In this document: positions 34,811 to 48,229 of the stretch, one piece after another | Layout: every line of letters starts with the position of its first letter | How positions within the stretch are numbered: position 1 is the stretch's first letter | Source of the DNA: Monarcha castaneiventris obscurior | Taxonomy: Eukaryota; Chordata; Aves; Passeriformes; Monarchidae | NCBI GenBank assembly: GCA_026261815.1 | Contig: JAMPIT010000884.1 | Location: forward strand, 16,700,210 to 16,764,209 | DNA: 64,000 nucleotides | Direction: 5' to 3' | Notes under the pieces: model-generated | The model's input: only the letters and a program-made list of their open reading frames with translations | Database searches by the model: none | Told to the model about the DNA's origin: nothing | Program-made: the position numbers and the translations under genes

Positions 34811-37800
34811 CAACCAAAAATAAATTACCTGCACTTTTGTTCTCATCTAAAGCAAGTCTCCAAACTTTCCAGCAGGCTTTTGATCAGTGAGGGACCCCAC
34901 GTTTATTCTGCTTGCAAGTTTCTGCACTTCTGTACTGAGCTTCAAAATATCGCAAAAAATCCTACTGTCAAAACACTCTGAACTCCTTGGAAAGAGGTAA
35001 TTTCCCAAGTTATTACTGGGAAGTGTGCTACCTGGAGATCTCAAAATACAAAATACATGCAGGTAAAGCCTGCCACCATTCACACCCAAAATCCTACCCT
35101 GGAGCTCAGTCAGGTAGGGCTAAGGGCAGAACTTCACTTGGAGTGCTTCATCAAATTAACTGACTTCACTGCTCTTTTCTTTCCAGCTGCCCTGACATTT
35201 TACCTGTTTACACTAAATGCACATTAAAAGCTGTATCAACAGCAAAAGGGCAGCTGGCACACCCTGTGTTATGCATTAGCACTCCCTAGCATCACTTTAA
35301 GCAAGCAGATAAGCAGCACCAGCCAAAAGAAAAGAAATGACAGAGGTTGGGGGTTGGAGTTTTTTTTCCCCCCCACTCCCTTCATATTGTGGTAGAAAAA
35401 TCAAAGGAATGCTTTGTAAGCTGATGTCCTGGAATAGGGAAGAAAACTTTCTTAAAAGCCTCTTTGGTGAAAAAACAGCATCTTCAGGTACATTACCATG
35501 GGAGAATCATCATCCTGAGCTGCTCCCTCCAGAGCCAGGCAGAAATTAGTCATGGGCAAAGCTCAAATGCCTTGAAGGTTCAGATGGGCATTTACAATGT
35601 CTGATACTTATCATAATCCCTTGAGTCTGCAGAAGAGCCTTTATTGTGGTTTCCTGATGCTTCTGCACAAAGTGCAGAGATAGGAAAAATACAAAAAATT
35701 AAGGCAAAAAAGTGGCCAAACATTTCTGAGTTACAAAGAGAGCTCCATTTGAGGTTTGTGGGAGGACTGCAGGTAGCTGTTATTTTATCTAAGCTTGCTT
35801 ATGTGTCCCTGACCAGCTTTCATGGTGAGACTGTTTGGAATTCTTCTAATCCTTTAGGCTACAAACTCTACCTTAATCATATTCTAACCTGTTACCTCAA
35901 AACCCTTAGGTACCATTTTTTATTACAGCAAAACAAAGAAGAATTGCACTGATTTTTGTGTGCTAGCAGAGACTTCACTGATTTGGGAAAAAGGAAAAAT
36001 GGTCAAAAACAATCATTAGTGTAGTGAAATAATGTCTTATAGCAGTGAACCAAGGGAAAGAATTACTACTGTGTGCAATGCACTACAATATCTGATTATG
36101 AGAAAGAGCTGAAATAGCCAGAAAAATAATTCTACAGCTCCGTACAGAAAGACATAAAAGTGAATATTAACCATAATTATTGCACTGTTCACACACTGAA
36201 TTTCACTCACTGGAGTATATGCAGAACATCATGCAAGCAAAACAGGCTTCACAGAAAGATACAACATGGGCATAGTTTTCCATGGCTTATCAAAATTGTG
36301 CCAGTGCTCACAGATCTGCAAAATGAACTAAAAGATTAGGCAAAATATGAGCAGATAACTCTTGGTTCAGAAAGACACTTGGGTGATGGGGGGGAAAAAA
36401 AAAAGTCTCTAACCCTGATAGATCATTCTCCTAGACATATTGAAATATTGATGTTTATGTTCCTGGGGGAATTCTGTACTATGAAGAGAAATTTCAAACC
36501 AGAGCTGGAGCAATGATGTATATGAACAGGGGAATTACAGCAATGGGGAACTGAAGTGAGGAAGAGATAAAAGAGATCACACCAGGCCCAATCACCTTCT
36601 CCTCAGAAAGTCTCTGATAGAAAAACTTTCTGTAATCTATTTTTTGTTCCAGTTCTGCTGAAAACAAGAAATGTTTCTATTTTTGTGTTTCTAAAGACTA
36701 TCCCTCCATGAATTCACAGTGAAAGAGGAACTAATTGTCTGTGGGGCCACAAAGAATTTGTACAAACATCATTTAATTCCTTGCACTAACTAGCCCAGTA
36801 TTAAATACTCTTGCTCATCTATTTTGGTATCTTCTTTGCACTCTTTATTTATTTCTTCTAAAAGACCTGCTGAGTTTATCTGAATACAATCTGTCTTTGA
36901 AGTGTGTTGTACTGCTTTAAACAAACAAAACAAAATCCAAAAAAGCCCGAGACTTTAGAGGATTCTTTACCTAAAACTGACAAAATTTCACATGGAAAGG
37001 TAAGAATTCTGAAGAGAAAAACCCATATGAAACACAGATAATGTAATCTGCATTGTTCTACTGGTAAATCTGGCTGTGGAGAGTGAAGAGTTGCAGGTAC
37101 ATCCCAAATCCTTGCAGTTTGTGGCTATTATGGAACAAAGTAAAATAATTCTCCCCTTAGAATCTAAAATTTACTTTTTGAAGCAACAGATCAAAAAATG
37201 GCACAAATTTTAGAAGAGAAAAATCAAAAAAAAATCCAGAAAGGCAAGAACTTTTAAACTTAAAAGTAACTTTGAAGAATGATTTGCTTGTACCATACTA
37301 TGGTTGTACCATTTCTGATACTTGGAAAACCCAAACCTGGGTGGTAGCATTCTGCTGCTACTGGACATTTTTTCTCAAGTGGTCACAGATCTGCTCCATT
37401 CAGAACATAAATTCTGTAAGTCATATGATAAATAAGAATATTGAACTCACAACATAAGAGAAAAAAAGTAAAGCAGGCTACATCACTGCTGAAATATTTT
37501 AAATAAAATATTATGGGTTTTCCTCACATAGATTTAACATCAGAAGCTCAAATAAAGTTATTGTAAAATGGACAACAAATGTAGCTCTATTTCACTGGAA
37601 AAATGAAGATAAACACCTTGGTATTAAATGCCTTTACTGAGAAAAGAATGACCAGCCTTCGTTTCCAAGAACCAGAAGTTTATGAAAAACAGCAGGGAAA
37701 AAAAAAATCAAAGAGCTTGTGACACCAAGCCCGGATGAGTTCAGGTGTAACAAGAGTTTAAGAGCTTTTAGCTCCTTGGAGAGCTGATGGTCCAGTGGCT

Positions 37801-38060
37801 CAACATCGTGGGTGCTTTTCATGTCACCAAAGCCATTTGCAATTTATTGAAGTGTTCCAAACACTCAGGTTCCAGAAGAAGTATAAAAAAAACCCACAAA
37901 TCAAATATTTTGACATCAGCCCTGACAAAACAGCAGGGACCAAGCTTGACTGCAAGACAGACTGCAAGAAAACCCCGAGCCCAGGTTATTTTGGTTAAGG
38001 GTTGCTAATGCAGTGTTTCCTTAGAGGACCCAGCTGCTCTGCACAGAACAATTAAGAATA
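34811..38060. other. Unassigned AT-rich sequence
   Basis: About 3.2 kb. No gene or known repeat recognised; frames are at most about 100 codons (35644-35952, plus). The segment from 36000 to 37260 has almost no open frame of note. Confidence 0.55.
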
Positions 38061-38295
38061 GTTTTGTCTCTTCTCCACACACGTAGAATTTCAGCTCCAT
38101 AAGATCAGTTTTGTCTCTTCTCCACACGTGTAGAATTCCAGCTCCATAAGATTAGTTTTGTCTCTTCTCTACACACGTAGAATTTCAGCTCCATAAGATC
38201 AGTTTTGTCTCTTCTCCACACACGTAGAATTCCAGCTCCATAAGATCAGTTTTGTCTCTTCTCCACACATGTAGAATTTCAGCTCCATAAGGTTA
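38061..38295. repeat. 47-bp minisatellite, 5 copies
   Basis: Five head-to-tail 47-bp units begin at 38061, 38108, 38155, 38202 and 38249. Each starts GTTTTGTCTCTTCTC and carries a CACACACGTAGAATT-type middle and an AGCTCCATAAGAT end. Neighbouring units differ at only a few positions; the last one or two differ most at the 3' end. Copy 2 contains the palindrome CACGTG (E-box-like); others read CACGTA or CATGTA. There are no unique spacers, so it is not a CRISPR array. Such arrays are usually length-variable between individuals. Confidence 0.96.
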
Positions 38296-41200
38296 TCTAA
38301 GAGTAACTAAGGACGAAATTGGGTTCATGCAGGTTTTATTCCAGCTGTCTGGACCCAAAAGGCATATCCAATTATAAGTTTGCATCCATTCCTAGTTCTG
38401 TTGTACAGGAAGTCCAAATAAAATACAAACAAAAAAAAAAAACCCAAACCCAACACACAACAAAAGTCTTTATTGTGTTTGAAGTATGTGAAAACAGATG
38501 CCCCAGACAGTTGAGAAATGGCCAACTCATGTATTGCTCAGGAAAATTTAATTATAAACAACCAAAGACTTATTTAATCCACATGTTTTGATTTTAAAAA
38601 TAGGGTAAAAGAGCAGATATATTCTTCTTGTTACCTTCTTGCTTCAGGCCTCTGCATCTATGGTAACACAATTACAATCTCAGGACTAGAATTGATCAGA
38701 ATTTTCGTAATTACATTCAGCCCTAACAAATCAAGTGCCTTGTTCTGTGTTTGGTGGGGTTTTTTTTTTCCATTTGAATTTTATAGAGTTACTGCCTCAA
38801 TCTCTACCCCACCATAAAATGTTTGAAGAAGAATTGCTACTAAATGGCTTCTTTCTCTTTTTCTAGTCCTCTTTACTACGAATCCAATCAGCTAGAAAAT
38901 CCTGTACAAAGCAGGGTCAGCTATGGATTACTTTCCACATCTTTCCCTGTGTCTCCTTTGATCAGTTACATTTTATTGAGAAGCACACACTGGGCATCAG
39001 AGAAACAGAGCACAATGAAACAGCGAGGGGAGTTTGAAGCCTTGCCGTATCACTGAGCCTTCTGCAGTTGCCACGTTAATTTTGCTGACTTGCAAACTCG
39101 TGGAAAGGCCAAGAAAAAGTGATTTTGTGTTATCTTCCAGTTCTCATTCGCTGTTTAGAGGCTTTTATTTTGAATGATTAAGCACTCGTGTCATCCATGT
39201 AATTCCCTTGTAGAAAGGGATGTCCCTGGCTGGCTCTCCCAGACCAGGAGCCTGCAGTGCCTAGCCTTATTAACAGGTAGAATAAAGAGAGAAATAATTA
39301 AAAAAAAAAAAAAAAGGAAAGAAAAATGAAAAAAAGAAAAGAAAAGCAGGTGGTCTCCTTCAGTTATAAGGACACAGAGACAACCACACACCCGTGCCAA
39401 GAATGAAAGACAGAATTTAATCCGTAATACGCAAAAACAAGAAAAAGAGCTCATTTATACCAGGTAGCACCCTCAGAACTGGAGAAGGCAAACAAAGGAA
39501 GACAATTGCCTTTGCTGCCTAGAGTGTGTGGGAGCCAAGGCACAAACAGCTTGGGGAGGTCCAGGTTTCAGACTCCCTGGGAATTGCTGAGGTGCAGCTC
39601 AAGTGAGAGCAAACTCGTGTGTATGACACTTGCTGAGCACTCCAGAACAAAGAACACACCTTATTTTCGTGTGCTGGCAGATCAATTCATAGGGCAGCTC
39701 AGACACCTCACAAACAAGTTGATCACATTGAGCAGATACTATAAAACCCCACAAAAGAAAGAGGAATTCTTGGCTGTCCTAACGGCCTGCACTCTCTGGA
39801 ACACATTGCCTATAAACCGAGAGGACAGATAACAAAATCTGTCCATTGGAAATCACTGGAACTTCCCCAACACCCAGGGCACACAGGACTTGCCAGGTTT
39901 CTAGAACAGAGAAAACAGATTTTCAGTTCCCTTAGCCAAATGTTCAAAGCTATTGAGAGGACTAAAAGGGCTAATAGAGCCAAGTGAGATTTTCAGACAC
40001 AACTAACCAAGTCAGGCATCCATCTCCCCAGCCCTAACCTGCTTATGCACTTCAGAAAATCTCATTAGGCACAGATCTGCATCTTCAGATACCTGTCTGC
40101 CTTCAAACTCTGGTTTCTTTCCTCTACAGTTCAACCTTTTTATCTGCTTTTTGCCTATTCTTCCCTACATCTAGGTTCTCACAAGATGCAGTAGGCTTTT
40201 GACCTTGGAAAAGGGATCCTGGAAAGCTTTTTTATGGAGTGTTTTTTAAAGGAGGGACTAAGCACAGAGTAATACCTCTCTAAAGAATAGGCTGAACAGC
40301 ACATTTTTTTTTCTGTTTAACCAGCACAGCCGTAGATCATAAGGAGTTTGGTTTCATTACATAACAGCCCATCATTGTTCCCTAATACATTATCTCATCA
40401 GGAGGCCCCATTTCAGAGAGGCTACATAGACACACATTTCTTAATAGCAGAGCTAAGTGGCAGCATGCTCTAGTGGATTAATTATATAACCAGCAACCAG
40501 GCTTTCCTGGTTGTAATACAATTTTAAGTTTACATCCTTAAATCAAGTATTTAAACTGCTAACAGTGTTGGTTTTAAGAGATCTGTACGTAGCTTATTTA
40601 TTGAAAAAAATTATCATTTGCCTCTTTGGGAGCTTTTTAAATTGTGCTTATCCTCACTACAATCAGAAACTTTTGGGACACCGAATTAATTTTGAAAGCC
40701 TACAACAAAGACCTCACAAATTTTAGATACTGAAGATAAGCCAAAATAGATTAATTAAAATTAGACATTTGATACAATTATTCTCATTAGTAAGGGGAAA
40801 AAAAAAAAAAAGAAGGAAAAACTAAGCGGAATCTTAGAGCTCTTACAAACTTTTGCCTTCAAGTGAGTCTAAAACCACCCAAATAAAGGACTTCAATCAA
40901 AGTGGTACCCAGCTGCTGACTGGAGTAGAAGCAGTGATATCCTAAGAGACCCTTGGGTAGAACTTTTTCTGCTTTACCTGGAAAAGCTTTACATTTTTTG
41001 TTATGAAATATCGTCTGAGACTACGCATTTAACACACACTTTTACGTCTTCTCCATATGGTACCAATCCTTCTATAAATGTAGACCATGTGGCTATCAGG
41101 ATTTATGAACAATGTGTGCAAGTCAGACCTCTGAAGTGGATTCTAAAATAAAGCATGGTAGATACATCCCATATGAATTCTTTCCCAGACACCCTCTCCT

Positions 41201-44200
41201 TCTGAGATTTTTATTCAAGAGCAGCTAAGAATCAACACAGAGGACTTTTACTCTTCTGGAATCAGAGCACCTTATCAAATTACCCTAAGTGGTTTTGCTA
41301 TACAATTATTTTAGTGCTCTGGACATTGTTTCATGCTGGGATTTACGAAGGCTTACAGCAAAATTTCACTTTTTAAACAATGCTGTGATTTACCTTCGTA
41401 GAGTGGAAATGGAAGGAAACAGAGGATTGTCCTACTCTGATTTTCTCCTCACCAGCCTCAGTAACTAGAGTCAATCCAGTTTTGAGGGCTGAAAGCTTTC
41501 ATCCTGCTCCTTTCATCACATACCTCTCATGTATTTGTTGGTTCTATTTACTCCCTCTCTGTGCAGGTTGAATACAGATGTGGAATGTGCTTCCTTCATA
41601 TCTCCTTATTGCCTGCAGCTTCCAACTTATTCTCTCCAGATTAGCGACTGAATAATGCTTGTATTGATTGATACACATTGTCCTTCACAGTAGGAATTGT
41701 CCTATTTGGTCAAATTTATGAAACAGACTGACAGCAGCTATTCAGGAGCAAGGTAGCTGCAGCCAGCCAACAACAAACCCTCTGCTTTCCTTAACCCATA
41801 ACCAAAGCCTGTATATTCATGAGAAAGATCATCTTGGCCCTGAGCCCACTGATAAATTAAGCCTGAAGCAGATTTTGAATCCGACAGGAAAAGATGGTTT
41901 CCATTCCACCTGATCCTAATCTCATTTGCATTGACTTTTCACTAGTGCTGATTCTGCTCGCTTTATCAGGAGTGTTCCTAATCTTCATCACTGTAGATAA
42001 AAATAAGAACCTTATATTTCAGGTTTAAAGTCTGAAGATCTTTTTCCATCTTGAAAAATTTGCAATTCACTCTAATTCTCTGTATGTTAGTGAAAATCTG
42101 GAGTAGCTCCAGCTGGAGGCTATAACTTTTTGGCAAGCAGATAGCGAGAGAAATTTAGCAACAGTTTCTTTTGCTCATGTAGCAGACTGCAGCTCCAGTA
42201 AAGAAAATAGTATTAATGGTCAAAACTGTAAATTCTAAAATCTTTCATCTCTCTTAGCACGGAAAAGAAATTAATTTTATCATGATAAACCTTAAGGAAA
42301 GGAGACGCTTTTGTAGTTAAAGACTAACTTGACATCAGTCAAGGGATAATGAAACTTCCAGAAGATGCTCTTGCCAAATCAGCTTAGTTAACAAACTCTA
42401 AAGAATAGTAGCACAGCATATTTAAAAGGAAAAGTATAAAATTTTTCAGCAATAATTTTTATTATCACAATTCATGTCATTCTGTTAGAACTTGCTGCTA
42501 ATTTTTGCACAATGGAGGAGAAAGAAATGCTAAAAATGTTGGCTTAAATTGAAAGCCAGGCCTCCCACAGAATCATTTTAGATAACTAAGATTATGCACA
42601 GTATGAGTTACAGGGTTAGTAATGTAATTTGAATAAAACTTAACAATTATCTCTGAGCTACAGATTGTCACAAAGTAACGCTTGATGGACAGAAGAGAAG
42701 AGATGGAAGCGATAATATTTAATAGCAAGGAACCCTCTACTTGTCTAATATTTGAAAATAATCTATTAGGTCATCCTTTCCTTAGCAGATGTATTGGTTC
42801 CTGCTATTATCACTATGCAAATTTCTTCCTTTGGGATGCAAAAGAGTTTTGTCCAGGAATTCAGGGCAAAATTCAGGATTCAGGCTGCCTTCTACTGAAG
42901 GAGCAGGCAGCAGTCAGGCACTAGAGCTGACAAGACAAAAGGATCCAACTAATGGGGTCCCAAGGGACAAGAGGTGAGCCCTAACCAGAAGTCCTCCCTC
43001 CATTACTTGAGTTGGAATCCCTGCTTTTTTTTTTTTAATACTTTTCCAGGCCTGGTCTGAACATGTTCATTTTCTTTTTCACCTCTCATGTGTGTTCTCC
43101 TTCTCTGGTTTTGGTTTGCTTGGCTGTTTTGGGTTTTTTTCTTGTGTGCAGGTGGTTGGGAGACTTTTTTTCCCCCCTGTGGAAGCAAAGTTGCCTTCAC
43201 CGAGGTGTAGTGCAGGACAGTGATGCCTCATTTCTCTACTAAAAGAGTAGTATCAGTGTTGTTCAGTGGATTTACAAACAGGTACAGTTTGGGAGAGAAA
43301 CTGCACTAATCAAAACCAAGTAGGTTCCACAAAAGAGCTTTAAAATGCTATTTCTGGTAATTTTCCTAGCTTCAACGACTGTTTTTACTTAAGCCTGGGT
43401 TTGATATGGGAATTGTTGTGATTTAAGTAGCTTTGGCTTGAGACTGAATGACAGATAAAAAGGAGAGCATCAATCAGGAAGTCACATGAATGCAATAATT
43501 TTGAAATTGTCCAATTAAATGTTAAACAAAACAAGGACTGGCCTTAGTGTAAAAGCTGCAGGGAACTTTTAATATTTCCTTTATCCTTTTCATTGGAATG
43601 TGAAGTCAGATGACATTTGTGGTAAGATGACAGATTGGTTGACCACTGACTTGAAGAAATGAGCATTCAGTCATGCAAACTTGATTTCCTGTCATTAATC
43701 CCTGCACATCACACGTTGATCACTCATCAAAAGTTGGCATCCATTGGCTCAAAGACTCGAAGAACTGCCATTTTTAATGGCACTTTTCATGGAACAAGTA
43801 TGTGCCAGCACGTGCATGTAGCACGGTGCACAGAGGTTCCATTTTTGGGGAGAGCACAGACATCCCTCAGTAACTGCAGTGCAGACTCTTCTGTTACCCT
43901 CGGCACACCCAGCAACATCTTTGTGGAAATGCTGGCTCTGATCACTCATCTTAGCAAAGCCAACACTTTCTAGAACTCTTGCTGAGGGAGCAGAGACCAT
44001 TGAAATTCAGATGAGTGGTATCCAGTGAAGCCTGGATGAGCGTTCCCTATTGTTGTGTGGGAAAACACTGAACTTGGGTGAATTTTGTCATACATCTTAA
44101 TACCTCCAGCAATGAAAAACTGGTGTACACATCAGTGTTTACAAGACAATGTCCTCTTCCAGGCAGCCTTTCAGCTTGGACACTCCTGCATTGTCAACTG

Positions 44201-44321
44201 CAGGCTGAAAATGCTGCTGGAAATAGTGGCCAAGTGGCAGAAAAGGAGGTGGCTCTTGAAGACACATTAAGAACAGACAGCTCCAAGAATGGAGGTGGCT
44301 CAGACAGGTTTTCTTGCTAGT
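38296..44321. other. Unassigned AT-rich sequence
   Basis: About 6 kb. Poly-A runs lie at 38431-38442, 39300-39315 and 40798-40811. The stretch 39850-42680 holds no frame of 60 codons and is AT-rich, and could include old non-coding conserved elements (for example the ATTTGCAT octamer at 41934-41941). Frames 39506-39832 (plus, 108 codons) and 43659-43973 have no known product. Confidence 0.5.
39300..39350. repeat. Purine-rich tract with 16-A run
   Basis: A run of 16 A (39300-39315) leads into a purine-only stretch broken by a single T (to about 39350). It is low-complexity and possibly the tail of an old retroposed element, but no element body is recognised to its left. Confidence 0.85.
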
Positions 44322-44405
44322 AAGAGGCTTTAACTTTTGGTCAGCCCTAAAGTGGTCAGACAGTTGGATTAGATGATTATTGTAGGTCTCTTCTATTCCA
44401 CTCTA
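44322..44405 (+). mobile_element. CR1 LINE 3' tail
   Basis: The plus strand shows the CR1 tail words in order. 'gaggctttaacttttggtcagcccta' leads to 'gtggtcagacagttggattagatgatta', then 'ttgtaggtctcttctattccactct'. The end differs from the usual 'attctatg' repeats but the order is diagnostic. It is a short, non-coding, 5'-truncated fragment. Confidence 0.85.
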
Positions 44406-47400
44406 ACTTCCTGGCCTCATGGAAGATATTTGGCTCAAAAGAATCCATGTACCACTTCAAGTTCTAGGAGAGCTTAACAGGTAACACAAATGTTACAGAC
44501 ATCGAAATAAAGGCTACATAAAAGACCAATTGCTTTCCTTTTAAAAAATCTAACTGGAAGTATTTTACTCCTGTTTCATTTACAGGCCTAAATGAACTTT
44601 ACTGCATCTAAAAAGCTCCATGAGTTAGCTGTCCAAATCACTTCATGGAACTCCTTTGTCTTGAACCAAAACTGAAGGGGACTCTGAGCTTCCTGAAAAG
44701 TTTCTCAACTCACTCAACTTAGAAGCCCATGGAGGTCTTTTGAACGTCTCCCTAAATATCCACACTAGAAAATTCATTTTATTTGTATCACATAACAACT
44801 CATTCTGAAAATCAGTTTCTGGATTCCTAGAGATTCATGTGCTTTCTTACCCCGAGAGTGGATAAATTGAATCTTTATCGTATGTCTCCCTGCTACAGTT
44901 GACCAAAAGGCAGCCAGCCAAAACTGTTTGTGCACCCATCTGTTCTAATTAGGCCTAAGATCACCAATGTCTGTCCCTCTGAATTCTGCCTTGCGTTTTA
45001 GTCTCCCATAATTTAGCTTTTACACCAGTGACCTTTGAGTAAAAATATCCTTGCTTCATTCCTGAACTGTTGAGCTGCCAAAGCACTGTTATTCCATTAC
45101 TAAGCATTCCAGTCTGCATTTGTACCTTGCCTATACTTGATCCCCAGCTCAGAACCCATGAAATTTTACAGCCAGTTGGACATTTCTGCCTTCCACAGGG
45201 AAATTCTGCAGAGGCTGGGGCTGAACATCATTGTGCAACATTCATCCTTTTACAGTCTGCTCCTACATACCTCGATTACATGTTATGTGCAGCTCTACAG
45301 CTGCTAATAATTTGCCACTGTCATGAAGAGAGTCAGAAAGGTGTCAGCATTTGTAAACAAAAACCAAAAAACTTCAGGACCACGTGCACCCTTGTCTTTG
45401 CTATTTTAATGAAACCTGCCCTTTGCAGAGAAACCGTTTCAGAAGATAAATTTAAATTATTATGAAATTCTCCTCCCTGACCCACACCCCTTCTGTAAGC
45501 TTCTTACACATTACATTTTTTACTGTGGGAATAGCTATGTCACAGTGAGAGGATTGTCTGTCCTAGAAACACATTAACTAACCAATAGACAGGGGATATG
45601 AAAAGAATAAAAAAGGGTGACAAGCTACCCATTTTCATGTACAAATAGCTTGTGTAGTAAGTAACAATTTTGGGACACGAGTTTCCTGGGAAAAGAATGC
45701 AATGCGAAGGGTAAAAGTATTTCTATTTATATATTGTGTTTCCATTTGTATTGTTCACTAAGTATGAAACCTCTTTTTTAAACCTATGTCTCCTGGTGTC
45801 TTGAAGAAGAACAGACTATTCCTGCCTGTCTGACTCATGTATCTCTGGGCAGTCAGGCCTTCTGACTCACTGGATAGTCAAAAATCTCAGATTAACAATG
45901 GTGCGTGGCTGCTAAAAATAGGAGTTGTAGACCCTGGAACTGAACGTGGGAAGAAATAAACACATTTCCTCTGAATACCTGCAATCAGTGACACATAAAC
46001 AAACGTGTTTGCATTCTGCTCCTTCCCTTGCATTCAGTTTTCTTGGAAAAGCAGATCTGAAACAGCCTCTGCTGCTGTTTCCAAACATCAGTAGGGGAGA
46101 TCTCAGCAGTGACCACGTGTGTTTCCAGCCTGGAAGTAACCTCATTGTGTTTAAGAAGGAATGCCCAAACACCACTATGGTGGAGTCATTCCCTACCCCA
46201 CTGCCCAAACCTCAGCATCTTTCACAGGTCTCAGAACACACATTCCAATGCCCAAACGCATCAGAAGTATCTTTGCTTACTTTATTTTTACCTTGCTTTT
46301 GGTTCCTGCTAGCAAGTTAGCCATTCCTGAATTAATCAGGACAGATTTCATAAAGATACACTAAAATAGATGACCTGTCCATAAAATTTTGCATAGTTGC
46401 TGCTAACTCTTTAAAGTGGTGTGATGGTTGTGATATAAAGTATAAAAGTAAACACCATAACCTGGTATTTAGTCCTACAAAATTTCCAGGAAAACCCATC
46501 ACAAAAGGCACAGAGATTACACACATTGCCTTTTATCCTGGATCTGGTGCTGATGCTGAGACTGACAGTTCACTTGATGAAATTGTATTAGTGTTCCAAT
46601 GATATTCATTTAAACCAACAAAATTCATTGGCCTACCTGTATGACAAAATTTCACAGAATTGAAACTCCAACTGCCTTCTGAGTTGATATGATGAAGGAA
46701 TTCTGATCAAATACAGAATTGGGGCACGTGATCAGCAGGAACTGCTAAAGCTTAAACGTTTGATCTCCTGCATCAGCACATTTTCTTGCACAGCAACTTC
46801 AGTATCCTTGACACTGTCTGAATACTCTTGCCTTGTACAATGGCCCACATGGGTTACCTAGAAACCAGGATTATCAATGCCAGACAGCATCTGACTGCTC
46901 AACTCTACGGTTGGGAAGGTTAGAGAATTGCTAACTTCAAAGAAAAATTAAGTATAAGAACTTCCAAAAAATCCTATCAAACAGCCAGCCTTGGAAAGCA
47001 AAATTTTAGGCTTGAAAAAGAGATTTAAAAAGCTGTCAGAATTGAACAGACAGCAGTGCTTTAATCAGGTTCTAGATTTTGAGATGCAACCTTGGGAAAA
47101 AAACCCCAAACAAAATAAAGAACTAAAGCAACAAAAGAACCCAAATATAACAAAAAAAAAACAAAACAAACCAAAACACCAACCCAACATGTAGAGAAAA
47201 GGAAACAGGTCTCTAAACACTTTAAAACTTTTTCTTCCCCTAAGTACTTGCACTTATGCTCACAACTGCTCCTACTGGGCAAGCTTCTTTTAAAAATACT
47301 TATTGCACATTGTTTCAAAGAGCACTTTTTGGCTGTAATTAGAGATAATGCTTTATCTGGCAACCCATTTTTGTTGGTCCCTGGAGCAGCATTTTAAAAG

Positions 47401-48170
47401 AGGCTAGGCTGGAGTGAAACAGAAAAGATGTGGTCATGCACAGCCAGTAAAGCAGCAAAACAGACATTGAAGAAAAGGTAGGGAAAAATCCATAGAACTC
47501 TGAAAAATGCAATAAGATTAGCAAGGATTAAGGTGATTCAATGCCAGAAAACAGTTCTGCAACCCAAGTTGTCCAGTCTTTGACTTCTTTCTTAACTCTT
47601 GTCTAGTCTAGGCAGCAGTGCTTTATAAGAGAGTGGTAAAAACCCAATGTGGCTGCCAAAAATTATCCCAGATTGACTAACAGACTGAAATGGCTGCTGT
47701 TCAATGCACCATTGAACTGGCTCTTGGGAGGTGTAAGCAGACAGCTCTGTGGACGTGGAATCTTTGACAAGAGCACAAGTTATTGTATTTATGTCACAAG
47801 TAACAAAAATGAAGTGCTCATTCTTAAACTGTTGATCTACCTGAGGCAAGAATGTCACATCCATTAAGAGCATTGATAGTTGATTAGAACATCAGCTTTC
47901 CATCATCTTTAGATGGAATTTAGGCTGAAACTACAACCCTTCTGAATTAACCCACAGTTTTCTCAGAGAGCCAAGGAATTAAATGCAGGAATTAAAGCTT
48001 GGTTATTCTGGCTCAGTCTTTGTTAACACTTGAGAGCACGCTCTCACAGGTTTTGAAGTCTCCATGCCATGGCGATCAAATGACCTTGAAATATTTTTTT
48101 TTTCTTCTCTTCCTTCCCCTCCAGTTTTTGTTTTCTGAGTACACTCTGAAATTACAACCACGAAAACACT

Positions 48171-48229
48171 CTTTTTTTTTTTTAGGTGCTTTTTTTAATT
48201 TAGGTGCTTTTTTTTCATTACTAGGTGCT
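48171..48229. repeat. Degenerate T-run repeat ending AGGTGC
   Basis: Three units, each a run of T followed by AGGTGC, at intervals of roughly 18-21 bp. It is simple low-complexity sequence. Confidence 0.75.

Noticed and set aside
38061..38295. CRISPR array
   Set aside because: The 47-bp units are directly adjacent with no unique spacers, and the window is vertebrate-like DNA.
45540..45800. LTR-like promoter arrangement (CCAAT-type ACCAATAG, then AATAAAAAAGGG)
   Set aside because: No TG/CA ends with a target duplication could be found and I do not recognise a family.
46650..46690. CR1-like phrase (cacagaattgaaactccaact)
   Set aside because: Similarity does not extend beyond this phrase in either direction.
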